A stretch of DNA of 64,000 nt from Clarkia xantiana subsp. parviflora (Eukaryota; Streptophyta; Magnoliopsida; Myrtales; Onagraceae). The position numbers and the translations under genes are program-made. The notes under the pieces were generated by a model. That model searched no databases and was not told the origin of the DNA. It saw only the letters and a list, made by a program, of their open reading frames with translations. Of this stretch, positions 36,581-46,302 are shown piece by piece; positions within the stretch are counted from its first letter, which is position 1, and the number at the start of each line of letters is the position of its first letter. Location: assembly GCA_036873135.1 (NCBI GenBank), contig JAPTYO010000002.1, forward strand, positions 46,553,452 to 46,617,451, read 5' to 3'.

Positions 36581-37724
36581 CAGTCTAGCTCCATGACCAT
36601 ACTAGTATAGTGACTAGCATGTCGTCAACCCATGCACGCGTCCACTTGATATCTTAAACATGATTGTTGTAGAAGTTGAATTCAATCTTCTCTTGACTAA
36701 TAGGAACACACGTCATGGACGTGACTATTGCACGCGTGTTCATTGCGCGTGTCGCTTGTTGCTTGCATAAAATTCGCGTGCATGACATAGTATCTTGAAC
36801 ACTTAGATTTTTCCCTAGAATGTTGATGTATACGTTGTAATATTTAAACAATGGTGTAGCATTATGTAAGCGCGTCGCTTGTCGCATACGTGTTTAATGC
36901 GTGCGCACTCGTTACGCGCGTTGTAACCACTTGAACACTTAGATTTTTTCTTGTACGTCAACATACATGTTGTAGTCCTGCATTAATTAGAAGATATATG
37001 CAAGTATAAATGTTAGTGCCATAATCATATTTGCACTTGTTACCTTAGATAAAGGTGTAGTATCATGTAGACGCGCGTCGTTTGTGTAGACGCGTAGGTA
37101 GTTGTGTAGAGCACGTAGGCGTCGGGACGAGGCCCGTGTCGACATAGAGTTGCCCCCCATAGGGGATGTTTGCTATTTGATGTATAGAGACTAACAAGTC
37201 TGTAGGTATGTAGTTATCTCTATCAGGAGAGTGTTCGTTTCTTAGTCTTGCATTGATGACTGTCGCGTATACATGCACTGATCAAGTTGTTGTTCATCCT
37301 TGTAAGTTGAGTTGTCAAAGCGTATCTTCCAGAGTACACATCTGGACCTAGCTGATTTTGCAGACATGAGGTGTCGAGTCTCGTGTTGACTTTTACTTAG
37401 ATTTTACGAAGTATGGTATGCCTCGAGGTCGTTACTGAGTCTTTCCAAGGTAGGGTGTATTCGGTCGACTGTTACTTTTTGTTTACAAGATAGGGCACAG
37501 ATCAGTGGTCGAAGAGGCGACGCTTCTTGTTATGAAGGTCAGAGGTCGACGAGGCGACATGCCTTGTTGGAAAATAGGACAAGGGTCGACGATTCGACGT
37601 GTTTATCCATGTCATTGCCACTATTCGGAGCTTTCCAGATATAACGCGTTCTGCGACCATTACTTGGTTGTAAATATGCTGGTGTGTCGCGCCAACATAC
37701 GGGACGTTCGGCGATATGTGGACG

Positions 37725-37815
37725 TGATAGCCACTTCGAGACGCGCGGATATGATAGACGCTTAGAGACGTGCGGACATGATAGCCGCTTAGAGATGCGC
37801 GGACATGATAGACAC
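37725..37815. repeat. Short tandem repeat, about 30-bp units
   Basis: Three to four units of the form GATAGCCGCTTAGAGA-CGCGCGGACAT follow one another. Confidence 0.8.
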
Positions 37816-38499
37816 TTAATCTTAAAGTAGTAGATCTCTCACTAGTATGTCGACACGCGCGTACGCGTCCTCGCGATCATGGTAGTTATACTTAGCATTT
37901 GGAAATGAGCTGTTACGCCTCCTGTCGACGTGTCGAAGCATGAGCGCACTATGCCATGTTTGTTGCAACTATCTTTAGTTTCTGAACGAGAGGTGTTGCC
38001 TCCTCTCTTAATGCGTCGGCGCACGCGTGTTGCGCTTGACGACTCCATACTTAGTTTGTGAACAACGTGTTGCCCTCCTTCTAGGGTGTTGACGTGTACA
38101 CGCAGCCGTTGGAAGTGATACTTTTCAGAACCCGGTTAGATAGTGATCTTCTTGCCTTTCTGAGTCCGAGTCAGAATCGAGGTCGACTTAGTGTCGTCCC
38201 TGTCAACAATATTCTTACTTGATCAGGAATAAAGTGATCCGACTTCGAGATTCGTCCCTCGAGTAAATCCGTGTGATCTGAGTTTGCTGCTAGTGGCGAT
38301 TCGTTGAAGGCTCTTTCCCACAAAAGAGGGAAAGATGTTGAGGTTTGGACTCGCCCGTCTGCCCTTTATGCCCCCTTGTGGAGGGACCAGATCTCGGCGG
38401 AGGAGCCGTTTGAAGCGATTATATTGCTTATGTTGCTGATCTTCCATTGAACTTGTTGCATCTATCCTTATTATTTTCTTGTTTGATGGTATTATTGTC

Positions 38500-38565
38500 G
38501 ATGGGTCGCGCGCGTGTTGAAGGGTCGCGCGCGTGTTGAAGGGTCGCGTGCATGTTGAAGGTGCG
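38500..38565. repeat. Short tandem repeat, about 20-bp units
   Basis: GGGTCGCGCGCGTGTTGAA occurs three times in tandem, with a decayed fourth copy. Confidence 0.85.
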
Positions 38566-38773
38566 CGCGCGTACTGGTTCGCTTTGCCCCCGTGCGTCTT
38601 GTTTGCTTCACCCTTGTGAGTATCATTGTTTAGTCCTGTTATGGGTTGTTCGCGCGCTCTTCGTTCCTCGTTCCTTGTTGAAAATGGAACTATTTGTAAA
38701 TCGTGGTGGGTATTACCACCCTCTTCTCCTTTGTATTTTTCCCCCAAGAAGCTTGATGTTGCTTGTTATTCAA

Positions 38774-39000
38774 TGGCTGGAGCGAACAAGAAAGCTCGCT
38801 GCTTGGGTGCTAAGGTTTTTGAATTGGAGATTTCTGCCTTTGTTTGATAGGCCCAAGTTGTTATCCTTGAATCCGAGATGACTACCCTTCGCCAGAAGGT
38901 TGTTGATGATAGCGAGGTGCGCGTACTTGCCCTACAGACTGTGTAGGAGTCTGCTTATAAAAAAGGAGGAAGAAACCTCTCTTGCCGTGCTCTAGAGTTC
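38774..39000 (+). pseudogene. Opposite-strand coiled-coil gene remnant of gypsy-2
   Basis: The ATG at 38774 encodes MAGANKKARCLGAKVFELEI, followed by two stops and, in the same frame, VVILESEMTTLRQKVVDD and VLALQTV, all with heptad-type spacing. It starts like the terminal coiled-coil exon of gypsy-1 (MADQHRCFRYILALGEALKE) and has the same position and orientation relative to its element. The sequence similarity is weak; position and coiled-coil character are the main evidence. Stops show that it is dead. Confidence 0.55.
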
Positions 39001-39373
39001 GTAGTTATTCCATGATGATGTCCAGACAGGAGCTGGTGTCTTGATGTAAGATTTCCAGAGGGTGTGTATACTCTTGCCCCCATGTTTCCGTTTGGTCAAC
39101 ACGGTATATTAGCTAAATCTTCAACCGAACGTGTGGCACCCTTGCGCACTCAAGGCGTGGTTGTACATCGTACTGATATTGTGTTTGTTGACGATGATGT
39201 TTGAATTGCAACTTGTATGATGTTAGCCCTTGTTTATATAGGCTTGTATTGTGGAATTGTTCGCGACAATTGTCGAACTTTGAAACTCTTCATAGAGTAT
39301 GTGAATAGACATGAATGTCCTTCAAGCATTGACTAATATACATTTATAGGTGTTAGTACCATAATTATATAGG

Positions 39374-40066
39374 TGATGGCTTCGATATAGCCGTTAGGCC
39401 CATTAACGGCGACTAAACAGCGAAGTAGGCCCATTGGGCCCCAAAAGAGGCTTAGAAGACCAATACGAGGGGACCTGACAAAGAACGGTCCCGACATGCG
39501 AGCTGAACGCTCCCGATCCTATGCCTTTAAGTAGGCCCCGATGATATGCCTTTAAGTAGGCCCCGATGATATGCCTTTGAGTAGGCCCCGATGATATGCC
39601 TTTGAGTAGGCCCCGATATTGAATCCCTGAGAAGCTGGCCCTGTCCCGATGACGAGGGGCCCCAAGCGGTGACCAAAGGAGATAACTCTGGAGTCCTCGA
39701 CATCCGTCGGGACTTGCCACCAGAAAACGAGGCCGAGAAACACGCCCACTATCAACATAGTGGAGAAGTGGCCTAAAAAGACGGAACGTGGGCTACTAGC
39801 CGAGATAAACAGAATGTGGCAGTTATCCCAACAGGTAACTGAGGTGACCCCTCCCTTATATAAAGGAAGGAGTTACCTCAGGATTGATACGTTCACATAC
39901 TTACATACTCATACTTGCTTGCCAGTCTATATCGAGATACTCATTTAAGCATCGGAGAGGGATTCTGGGTCACCGCCCGGTCTATCCCCTTCTTGCAGGA
40001 TTACTTGGAGCGAAGGAGTTCGGACTTCTGTCAAGAACGTACCGGAGTTCCAACCGTGATCCAACA
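39374..40066 (+). repeat. 5' LTR of gypsy-1 (693 bp)
   Basis: TG...CA ends. A TATA box (TATATAAAGG) is at 39857-39866. Four units of about 26 bp (AGGCCCCGATGATATGCCTT plus AAGT or GAGT) lie at 39525-39615. Confidence 0.95.
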
Positions 40067-40085
40067 TTGGCGCCGTCTGTGGGAA
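40067..40085 (+). promoter_or_regulatory. Primer binding site of gypsy-1
   Basis: TTGGCGCCGTCTGTGGGAA starts immediately after the LTR. It is identical to that of copy A; a tRNA-Arg primer is the usual proposal for this type. Confidence 0.85.
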
Positions 40086-40102
40086 CGAAGCAAAAAGCAA
40101 AA

Positions 40103-42470
40103 ATGAATTCTACCCGATCGATGGCTGGCAAGCAAAAGAAGAGACAAGGACAATCTGGCGGTTCCCGCCACCCTGCTGGAACTCTGAACTCAGGGCCGCC
40201 GGAGCGCACTGTTGATTGGAATGATTCTCCCCCTGCTGTTTCCCAAACAAGGGGGCATCATGATGATCGTGAATTCCATTCGAAACTCGTCGGAGAGCCG
40301 GAAAGAGATCCCTAGAAGGGACCAGGATGCACCTGCAAAGCCGGACTTGGCAAAGGCTGTGATGGATGCCATGCCGGTATTTTTGGAAGCTATGGAGGCT
40401 CTCTTGGACCGAAGGGAGGCTGCCAAGAAGAAGGAGGAGGAGTTGCCTCCGCCTCCGCCGATGGAGAACCGGGACGGGCAGGAGGCCCAACCCGAGCACC
40501 AGGACAAGGGCAAGGAGTCTGCCCTATCAGAGCAGTTCGTGGTTGATGGGCCTGGACCGGTGCAACATAGGACCATCCCTCTTAGTGGTCCTATCACCCC
40601 CGACCAGGTGGTGAAGATTGTGAACATTTGTATGGGAGACCAGAAGAAAATGATGTCGGGGCTGAGGGATCGATCCACTCATCCCTTTGTCCCTCGATTG
40701 GTGAACACCACGGCCCCGCCAGGGCTGGGTATCCCGACAATCAAGGAGTACGATGGCGAGGGAGATCCAGTTCGCCATGTCTAGAAGCATGTCATGGCTT
40801 GTCTAGGCAGAGCCCCGAATGATGATATAGTGTGCGTTTTGTTCCCAGGCACACTTGGTGAAAGGGCCCTGACGTGGTTCTTCAGCCTTCCCCCAGGGTG
40901 CATATCTAGCTGGACCCAGATGCATGATCGTTTTATCCAGCAGTACCAGGGCCGTCGACGTCTCCTGAAAAGCGCGAGGTCCCTGGCTGAGGTGGTACAG
41001 AGGCCCGACGAGTCGTTGGCACATTACTATCAAAGGTACACTGCCAGCGTGGCCGAGATTGATGAGGAGATGTCGGAGGGGGAGACCATTCGCACCTTTA
41101 TTCGGAACCTGACTGCCCCGTATGGTTCCGACCTGATGCACAACGTGGCTGAGAAGGCTGTGTGGAACATGGAGGCGCTGCAGAAGAGGGTGAAACAGCA
41201 AATCGACGTCTAGGAGTCGAAGATAGCTGCCGGAGACCTCGATCCTCCAAAATCAAACAGAGGGAAGCAGTCGTTCAATGCCTCGGACGATCGCAGGAGG
41301 AAAGATAAACCCGAGAGCAGTCGGGGTCGAGGCCGTCCCGATCGGAGGGAAGACAAGCGTCTCTCGAAGCCAAACAAGCGGGAGGACCACTACTCTCCTC
41401 TCATTTGTTCTATGGGTGCTGTATTGGCGGTGATGGACCGACAGGGTCTCGCCAGGTACCCTCCGAAGAAGGATGGAGAGTCCATGGGAGCTCGCAACGA
41501 TCGTTACTGTCGTTTCCATCGTGCCAACGGTCACGACATCGGGAGTTGAAGAAGGAGATTGAGAAGCTGATCCAGCGGGGAAAGCTTAAGGAATTTGTGG
41601 CTGGGAAACGGGGCCGATCCCGTTCCCGGTCCCGATCGCGGTCCCGTTCCCGATCCCGTGGTCGATCCCCGAAGAATGATAAACCTGAGTCTTCCAATGC
41701 CCGCAAGGAGAAGCGGGGAACCATTAATGTGATTCATGGAGGACTTGCTGCGGGCGGAGATACCACGGCATCTCGGGAGGTCTACGCTTCTCGGATTCCC
41801 ATTGCTGTGGTGCTGGGCAAGAGGGCCCGAAATTGGACTCCGAAAGAAGAAATGGTGATTCCCTTCTCAGCGGAGGACCTGATAGGTGTGGAGACCCCGC
41901 ACGATGATGCTTTGGTCGTGACCCTGAACGTGGATGGGTACGAGATGAAGCGAATCCTGATTGATGGAGGGAGCTCCTCCGATATTCTGTTCATGGATGC
42001 ACTGGAGGCCATGGGAAAAACCAAGAAGGACTTGAAGCCTGCAGACTTCCCGATGGTCGGATTTTCGGGCTCCACCTCTTACCCGCTGGGGATGATTACC
42101 TTACCGGTCGAGTTCGGAAGTGGTTGGAAGTCGGAGAAGAGGAATGTGGAGTTTGTGGTGGTCGAGTCTGCGGGGACCTACAACACCATTATCGGGAGGA
42201 CTACCATCAACCCGCTGGGGGCAGTTGCCTCAACTGTCCATCAGAAGCTGAAGTTCCCGACCGACCATGGAATCGGGGAGGTCCAGGGCGATCAGATAGC
42301 TTCCAGGAGGTGCTATATCAATGCCACCCGAAGGAGGAATCGGGAGGCTATGACTGTTTTCCAGAGTGATGCTGATCCCCGAAGGGTGTCCCGCCCCGAT
42401 GGAGGACTTGAAGGAGTTCGAGATCGATGGACCTCAAAGAAAGGTGAAAATCGGGTCCGCTCTGTCGGAT
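40103..42470 (+). pseudogene. gag-protease of gypsy-1, several lesions
   Basis: The start ATG at 40103 gives MNSTRSMAGKQKK as in copy A. The frame shifts near 40250-40310, then runs from 40212 with TAG stops at 40782-40784 and 41211-41213. Capsid landmarks include LAHYYQRYTASVAEIDEEM. The zinc-knuckle-like motif is cut by an 11-bp deletion at about 41540 relative to copy A (which reads GHDTNHC). Next come a run of alternating Arg-Ser (41612-41668) and the protease motif LIDGGSSSDIL (about 41960). A further deletion near 42385 shifts the frame into pol. The parent was presumably one continuous gag-pol frame. Confidence 0.9.
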
Positions 42471-45400
42471 GAGACAACCCGAGAACTGATAGATCTATTG
42501 AAGGAGTTTAAGGAGCTATTTGCCTGGTCCCCGAGCGATATGCCAGGAATCAGCCCCGATGTAATTACTCACGAGCTGAAGATTGATCCCGCGATCAAGC
42601 CGGTCACACAGAGAAGGCGCCCGATGGGTGCCGACAAGAAGATCGCGATCCAGCAAGAGGTGGGCAGGTTGCTCGATGCTGGATTCATTAAGGAGCTCCG
42701 ATTCCAGACCTGGGTCGCAAACCCAGTCCTGGTGAAGAAGAGCAATGGTAAGTGGCGGATGTGTGTTGATTTCCGCGACCTGAACAAAGCATGCCTGAAG
42801 GATTGCTATCCGCTCCCGAGGATCGACCAGCTGGTGGATGCCACATCGGGACATGAGCTGCTGAGCTTTATGGATGCTTACTCCGGCTACAATCAGATCA
42901 AGATGTCCAAGGAGGATGCCCCCCATACCGCTTTTTATGCTGATAGTGACATCTATCATTATGATGTTATGCCTTTTGGACTAATCAATGCAGGCACAAC
43001 TTATCAGAGGATGGTGAACAAGCTGTTTGGGGACATGTTGGGGAAAACAATGGAGGCCTATGTGGACGACATGCTGGTGAAGTCCCGACAGGCCAAGGAT
43101 CATGTTCACAACTTAGCCACAGCGTTCGAGTGAATGAGGCTTCATCAAGTTCGCTTGAACCCGACCAAATGCACCTTCGGAGTGCACTCAGGGAAGTTTC
43201 TGGGCTTCATGGTGAGCCATAGGGGAATCGAGGTGAACCCTGAGAAGCTGAAGGCAATCGAGGAGATGAAGTCCCCGACGAACCATCGGGAGGTGCAGGT
43301 GCTGAATGGTCGATTGGCCGCGATGAATCGCTTCCTATCAAAGGCAAGTGATCGATCTATGCCGTTCTTTGAAGTGCTGAGGGCCAACAAGAAGTTTGAG
43401 TGGACGGCCAAGTGCGAGGAGGCGTTCCAGGCACTCAAGCAGCACCTCCGCACCCTCCCGCCATTGGCGAAGCCCAGCCCAGGCGAGCCACTCTATCTGT
43501 ATTTGGCTGTTTCTGAATTTGCTGTTAGCTCTGTCTTAGTGAAAGTTGTAGAGGGTAGCCAAGTCCCCGTCTATTATGTAAGCAAGGCACTCGCCAAGTC
43601 TGAAATGAATTATCCCGCCGTTGAGAAGTATCTTTATGCGTTGATTGTTACTGCTCGGAAGCTGAGACCTTACTTCCATGCGCATGAGATTACCGTTTTG
43701 ACGAATCATCCCTTGAAACATTTTTTGAACCGATCTGATGTGTCGGGGATATTAGTGAAATGGGCAGTCAAGCTTAGTGAATTCCGCATTCACTTTGCTC
43801 CAAGAACGGCTATTAAGGGCCAGGCGTTGGCGGATTTCATAGCAGAGTCTACAGCCCCCGATCTAGAAGAAGCGGGCCTTGTAGAGGGGGCAACTATGGA
43901 AGTCCCGATAACAGAGCAGTCAGAATAGCCCGACGCCGAAAATACTTGGGAGACGTACACTGATGGCTCCTCAAATTCAGAAGGATCGGGAGCAGGTTTC
44001 GTACTAATACCACCAGCCGGAGGCGAGCCCCTCCGATATGCCTTGGCCTTGACATTCAGGGCTACCAACAATGAAGCTGAATATGAGGCTCTCATCACTG
44101 GCCTTAAGATTGACAAAGGAACGGGAGTTGGTCACTTAAAGGTGAAGTGCGATGCTAGCCTGATCGTGAACCAAGTCCAGGGGCGATACGAAGCAAAGAG
44201 CCCGATGATGAAGAAGTATCTTCGCGAGGTGCAAACCCTGAAGGAGAGTTTCAAGAGCTTCTATATTGAGGCGATCCCGAGGGAGGATAATGCGGAAGCA
44301 GATGCCTTGAGCAAGTTCGGCTTGGGGGCACCCCTCGATGAGAGTCGGAAGGTGCATTTCTTGGAGAAGGTGATCCTGTCAACCACAGATCAGTCGGAGG
44401 TATGTGCCACTGAGATTGGATCGGAGGAGCCCGCTTGGATGACCCTGATAGTCGCGTATCTGACAACGGGGGCAGTCCCCGATGATGAAGTGGCAGCCGG
44501 CAAAATACGCCGAATCGCGCCCAATTATGTAATAATGGATAATCAACTGTACAAAAAGGGGTATTTAACTCCTTATCTGAAATGCGTGGCCGAGCCCGAC
44601 ACAGGTCGGATCCTTAGGGAGGTACACGAAGGATATTTGGCTTGTCATGAAGGTGCCCGATCCATCATGAGGAAAGTGTTGAACCTGGGCTATTACTGGC
44701 CCTCGATGAACAAGGAGGCAACGATGCTAGTTCGATCCTGTGACGCTTGCCAGAGGTACGCCCCGAACATCGTGGCTCCAGCTGCCGATCTGACGTCCAT
44801 CAAGAGTGCTTGGCCCTTCGCGCAATGGGGAATCGACTTGGTGGGACCCCTTCCAGTTGCAAAAGATCAGTGTCGATATTTAGTCGTGGCTATTGATTAT
44901 TTTTCAAAATGGATAGAAGCTAAGGCATTGGCCAAGACAACGGGGAACCATATCCTCAAATTCCTTCAGACCCATATCATATCCCGATACGGGATCCCCA
45001 AGGTGGTGATCAGTGATAATGGCCCTCCGTTTAACGGGGCCCAGTGGAAGGAGTACCTGGAGGAACTGAAAATTGAGAATCAGACAACCTCTGTCCGTCA
45101 TGCTCAAACCAATGGACAGGTGGAGTCAGCCAACAGGATCGTGATGGATGGCCTGAAGAAAAGGGTCCATACCTTGAAGGGCAAATGGCTGGATGAGCTG
45201 GAAAATGTGCTTTGGGCTGTTAGAACGACACCCAAACGATCAACGGGGGAGACTCCGTTTGGCCTTGTTTATGGCACGGAAGCAGTTGCTCCCATCGAAA
45301 TAGCTGTGACATCCCATCGGACGAGGTATTATGATCCTCTGTCGAATGATGAAATGAGGCGTCTGGACTTGGACTTGGTCGAAGAGAAGAGGCGGAGTGC

Positions 45401-45674
45401 CGAGGAGGTCCAGGCTCGGATGCGCTTGGCAACGGCCCGATATTATAATCGACGAGTCAAGTCTCGACAGTTCTTTATCGGGGAACTGGTGTGGCGTCGG
45501 AACGAATTTACCCTTTTGGATCGGATCAACAAGATGTCACCAAAATGGGAAGGACCTTATAAGGTCGTGGGGATGCCAGCTCGGAATGCGTATAAGTTGG
45601 AAGACCTCGATGGCAATGAGTTGAAGCATTCTTTTAGTGGCGAACACTTGAAGAAATATCATGCTGGTTATTAA
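42366..45674 (+). pseudogene. pol of gypsy-1: RT, RNase H, second RNase H, integrase
   Basis: A single frame, broken only by TGA at 43131-43133 and TAG at 43926-43928. RT: WRMCVDFRDLN, YSGYNQIKMS, MPFGLINAG, YVDDMLV. First RNase H: about 43440-43830. The second, archaeal-type RNase H begins YTDGSSNSEGSGAG (about 43960; needs read-through of the TAG) and includes NNEAEYEAL and DNAEADALSKF. Integrase has the zinc-binding HEGYLACHEG/CDACQ, core motifs GIDLVGP, VISDNGPPFNG and QVESAN, and a C-terminal part WEGPYKV ending HAGY before the TAA. The second RNase H is the mark of Tat elements. Confidence 0.94.
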
Positions 45675-46215
45675 GTCGCCTTCAGTGGTGCAAGTTGTTC
45701 ATTAAGCCGCCTTCAGTGGTGCAAGTTGTTTGTTAAGTCGCCTTCAGTGGTGCAAGTTATTTATCGAAGTCGCCTTCAGTGGTGCAAGTTGTTTATTGTT
45801 TTGAGCCATCAATGAATAAAGAGGTTGCTTCCAATTAAATCGCCTTAAGTGGTGTAGCTAAATCACCTTAAGTGGTGTAGCTAAATCGCCTTAAGTGGTG
45901 TAGTTCCGCCTTAAGTGGCGCGATTTCGCCTTAAGTGGCGCGGTTCCGCCTTAAATGGCCCGATTAAATCGCCTTAAGTGGTGTGGATAAGTTGCCTTAA
46001 ATGGCACGATTAAATCGCCTTAAGTGGCGTGGTTCCGCCTTAAGTGGCACGATTAAATCACCTTAAGTGGTTTGGATAAGTTGCCTTAAGTGGCACGATT
46101 AAATCGCCTTAAGTGGTGTGGGTAAAATGTCTTAAGTGACGCGTCGAAATTACTCTAAGTGATATGACCGAATTGCCTTAAGTGGCGTAGTTAATTCACC
46201 TTAAGTGGTGCAATG
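45675..46215. repeat. Tandem repeats between convergent pol and antisense gene (gypsy-1)
   Basis: About four 31-bp units (GTCGCCTTCAGTGGTGCAAG plus TTGTTTATT) follow the pol stop at once. From 45838 to about 46210 come some 18 units of 18-24 bp with CCTTAAGTGG and GATTAAATCG. The order is the mirror of copy A (1110-1830). Confidence 0.92.
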
Positions 46216-46302
46216 GTAATCAGGACCGGAAGGGATTGATATTATAAAGATCCAAAAGGTTCACGACAAAAAGGAAATTACAAGGATTCGAAAATAAAGC
46301 GA

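Larger units (their letters stand above)
35091..38773 (+). other. Gypsy-2 internal region, mostly non-coding
   Basis: No long frame. A purine-rich and GC-rich leader-like patch at 35740-35960, ending in a plausible donor (GAGGAG|GTGAGTCC), may be the first exon of the plus-strand additional gene. The rest holds repeats at 36240-36580, 37725-37815 and 38500-38560 and many GCGCGTCG-type words. Confidence 0.5.
34185..39370 (-). mobile_element. Second Tat-type gypsy element (gypsy-2), 3' half only
   Basis: A 3' LTR (34185-35072) on the minus strand is preceded by a polypurine tract and then by 4.3 kb of internal sequence with no gag-pol. The internal part carries tandem repeats and remnants of an opposite-strand (plus) coiled-coil gene, the same layout as in gypsy-1. 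The LTR sequence is different from gypsy-1, so it is a separate family. The element is cut off where the MULE/gypsy-1 insertion begins at about 39370. Confidence 0.75.
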
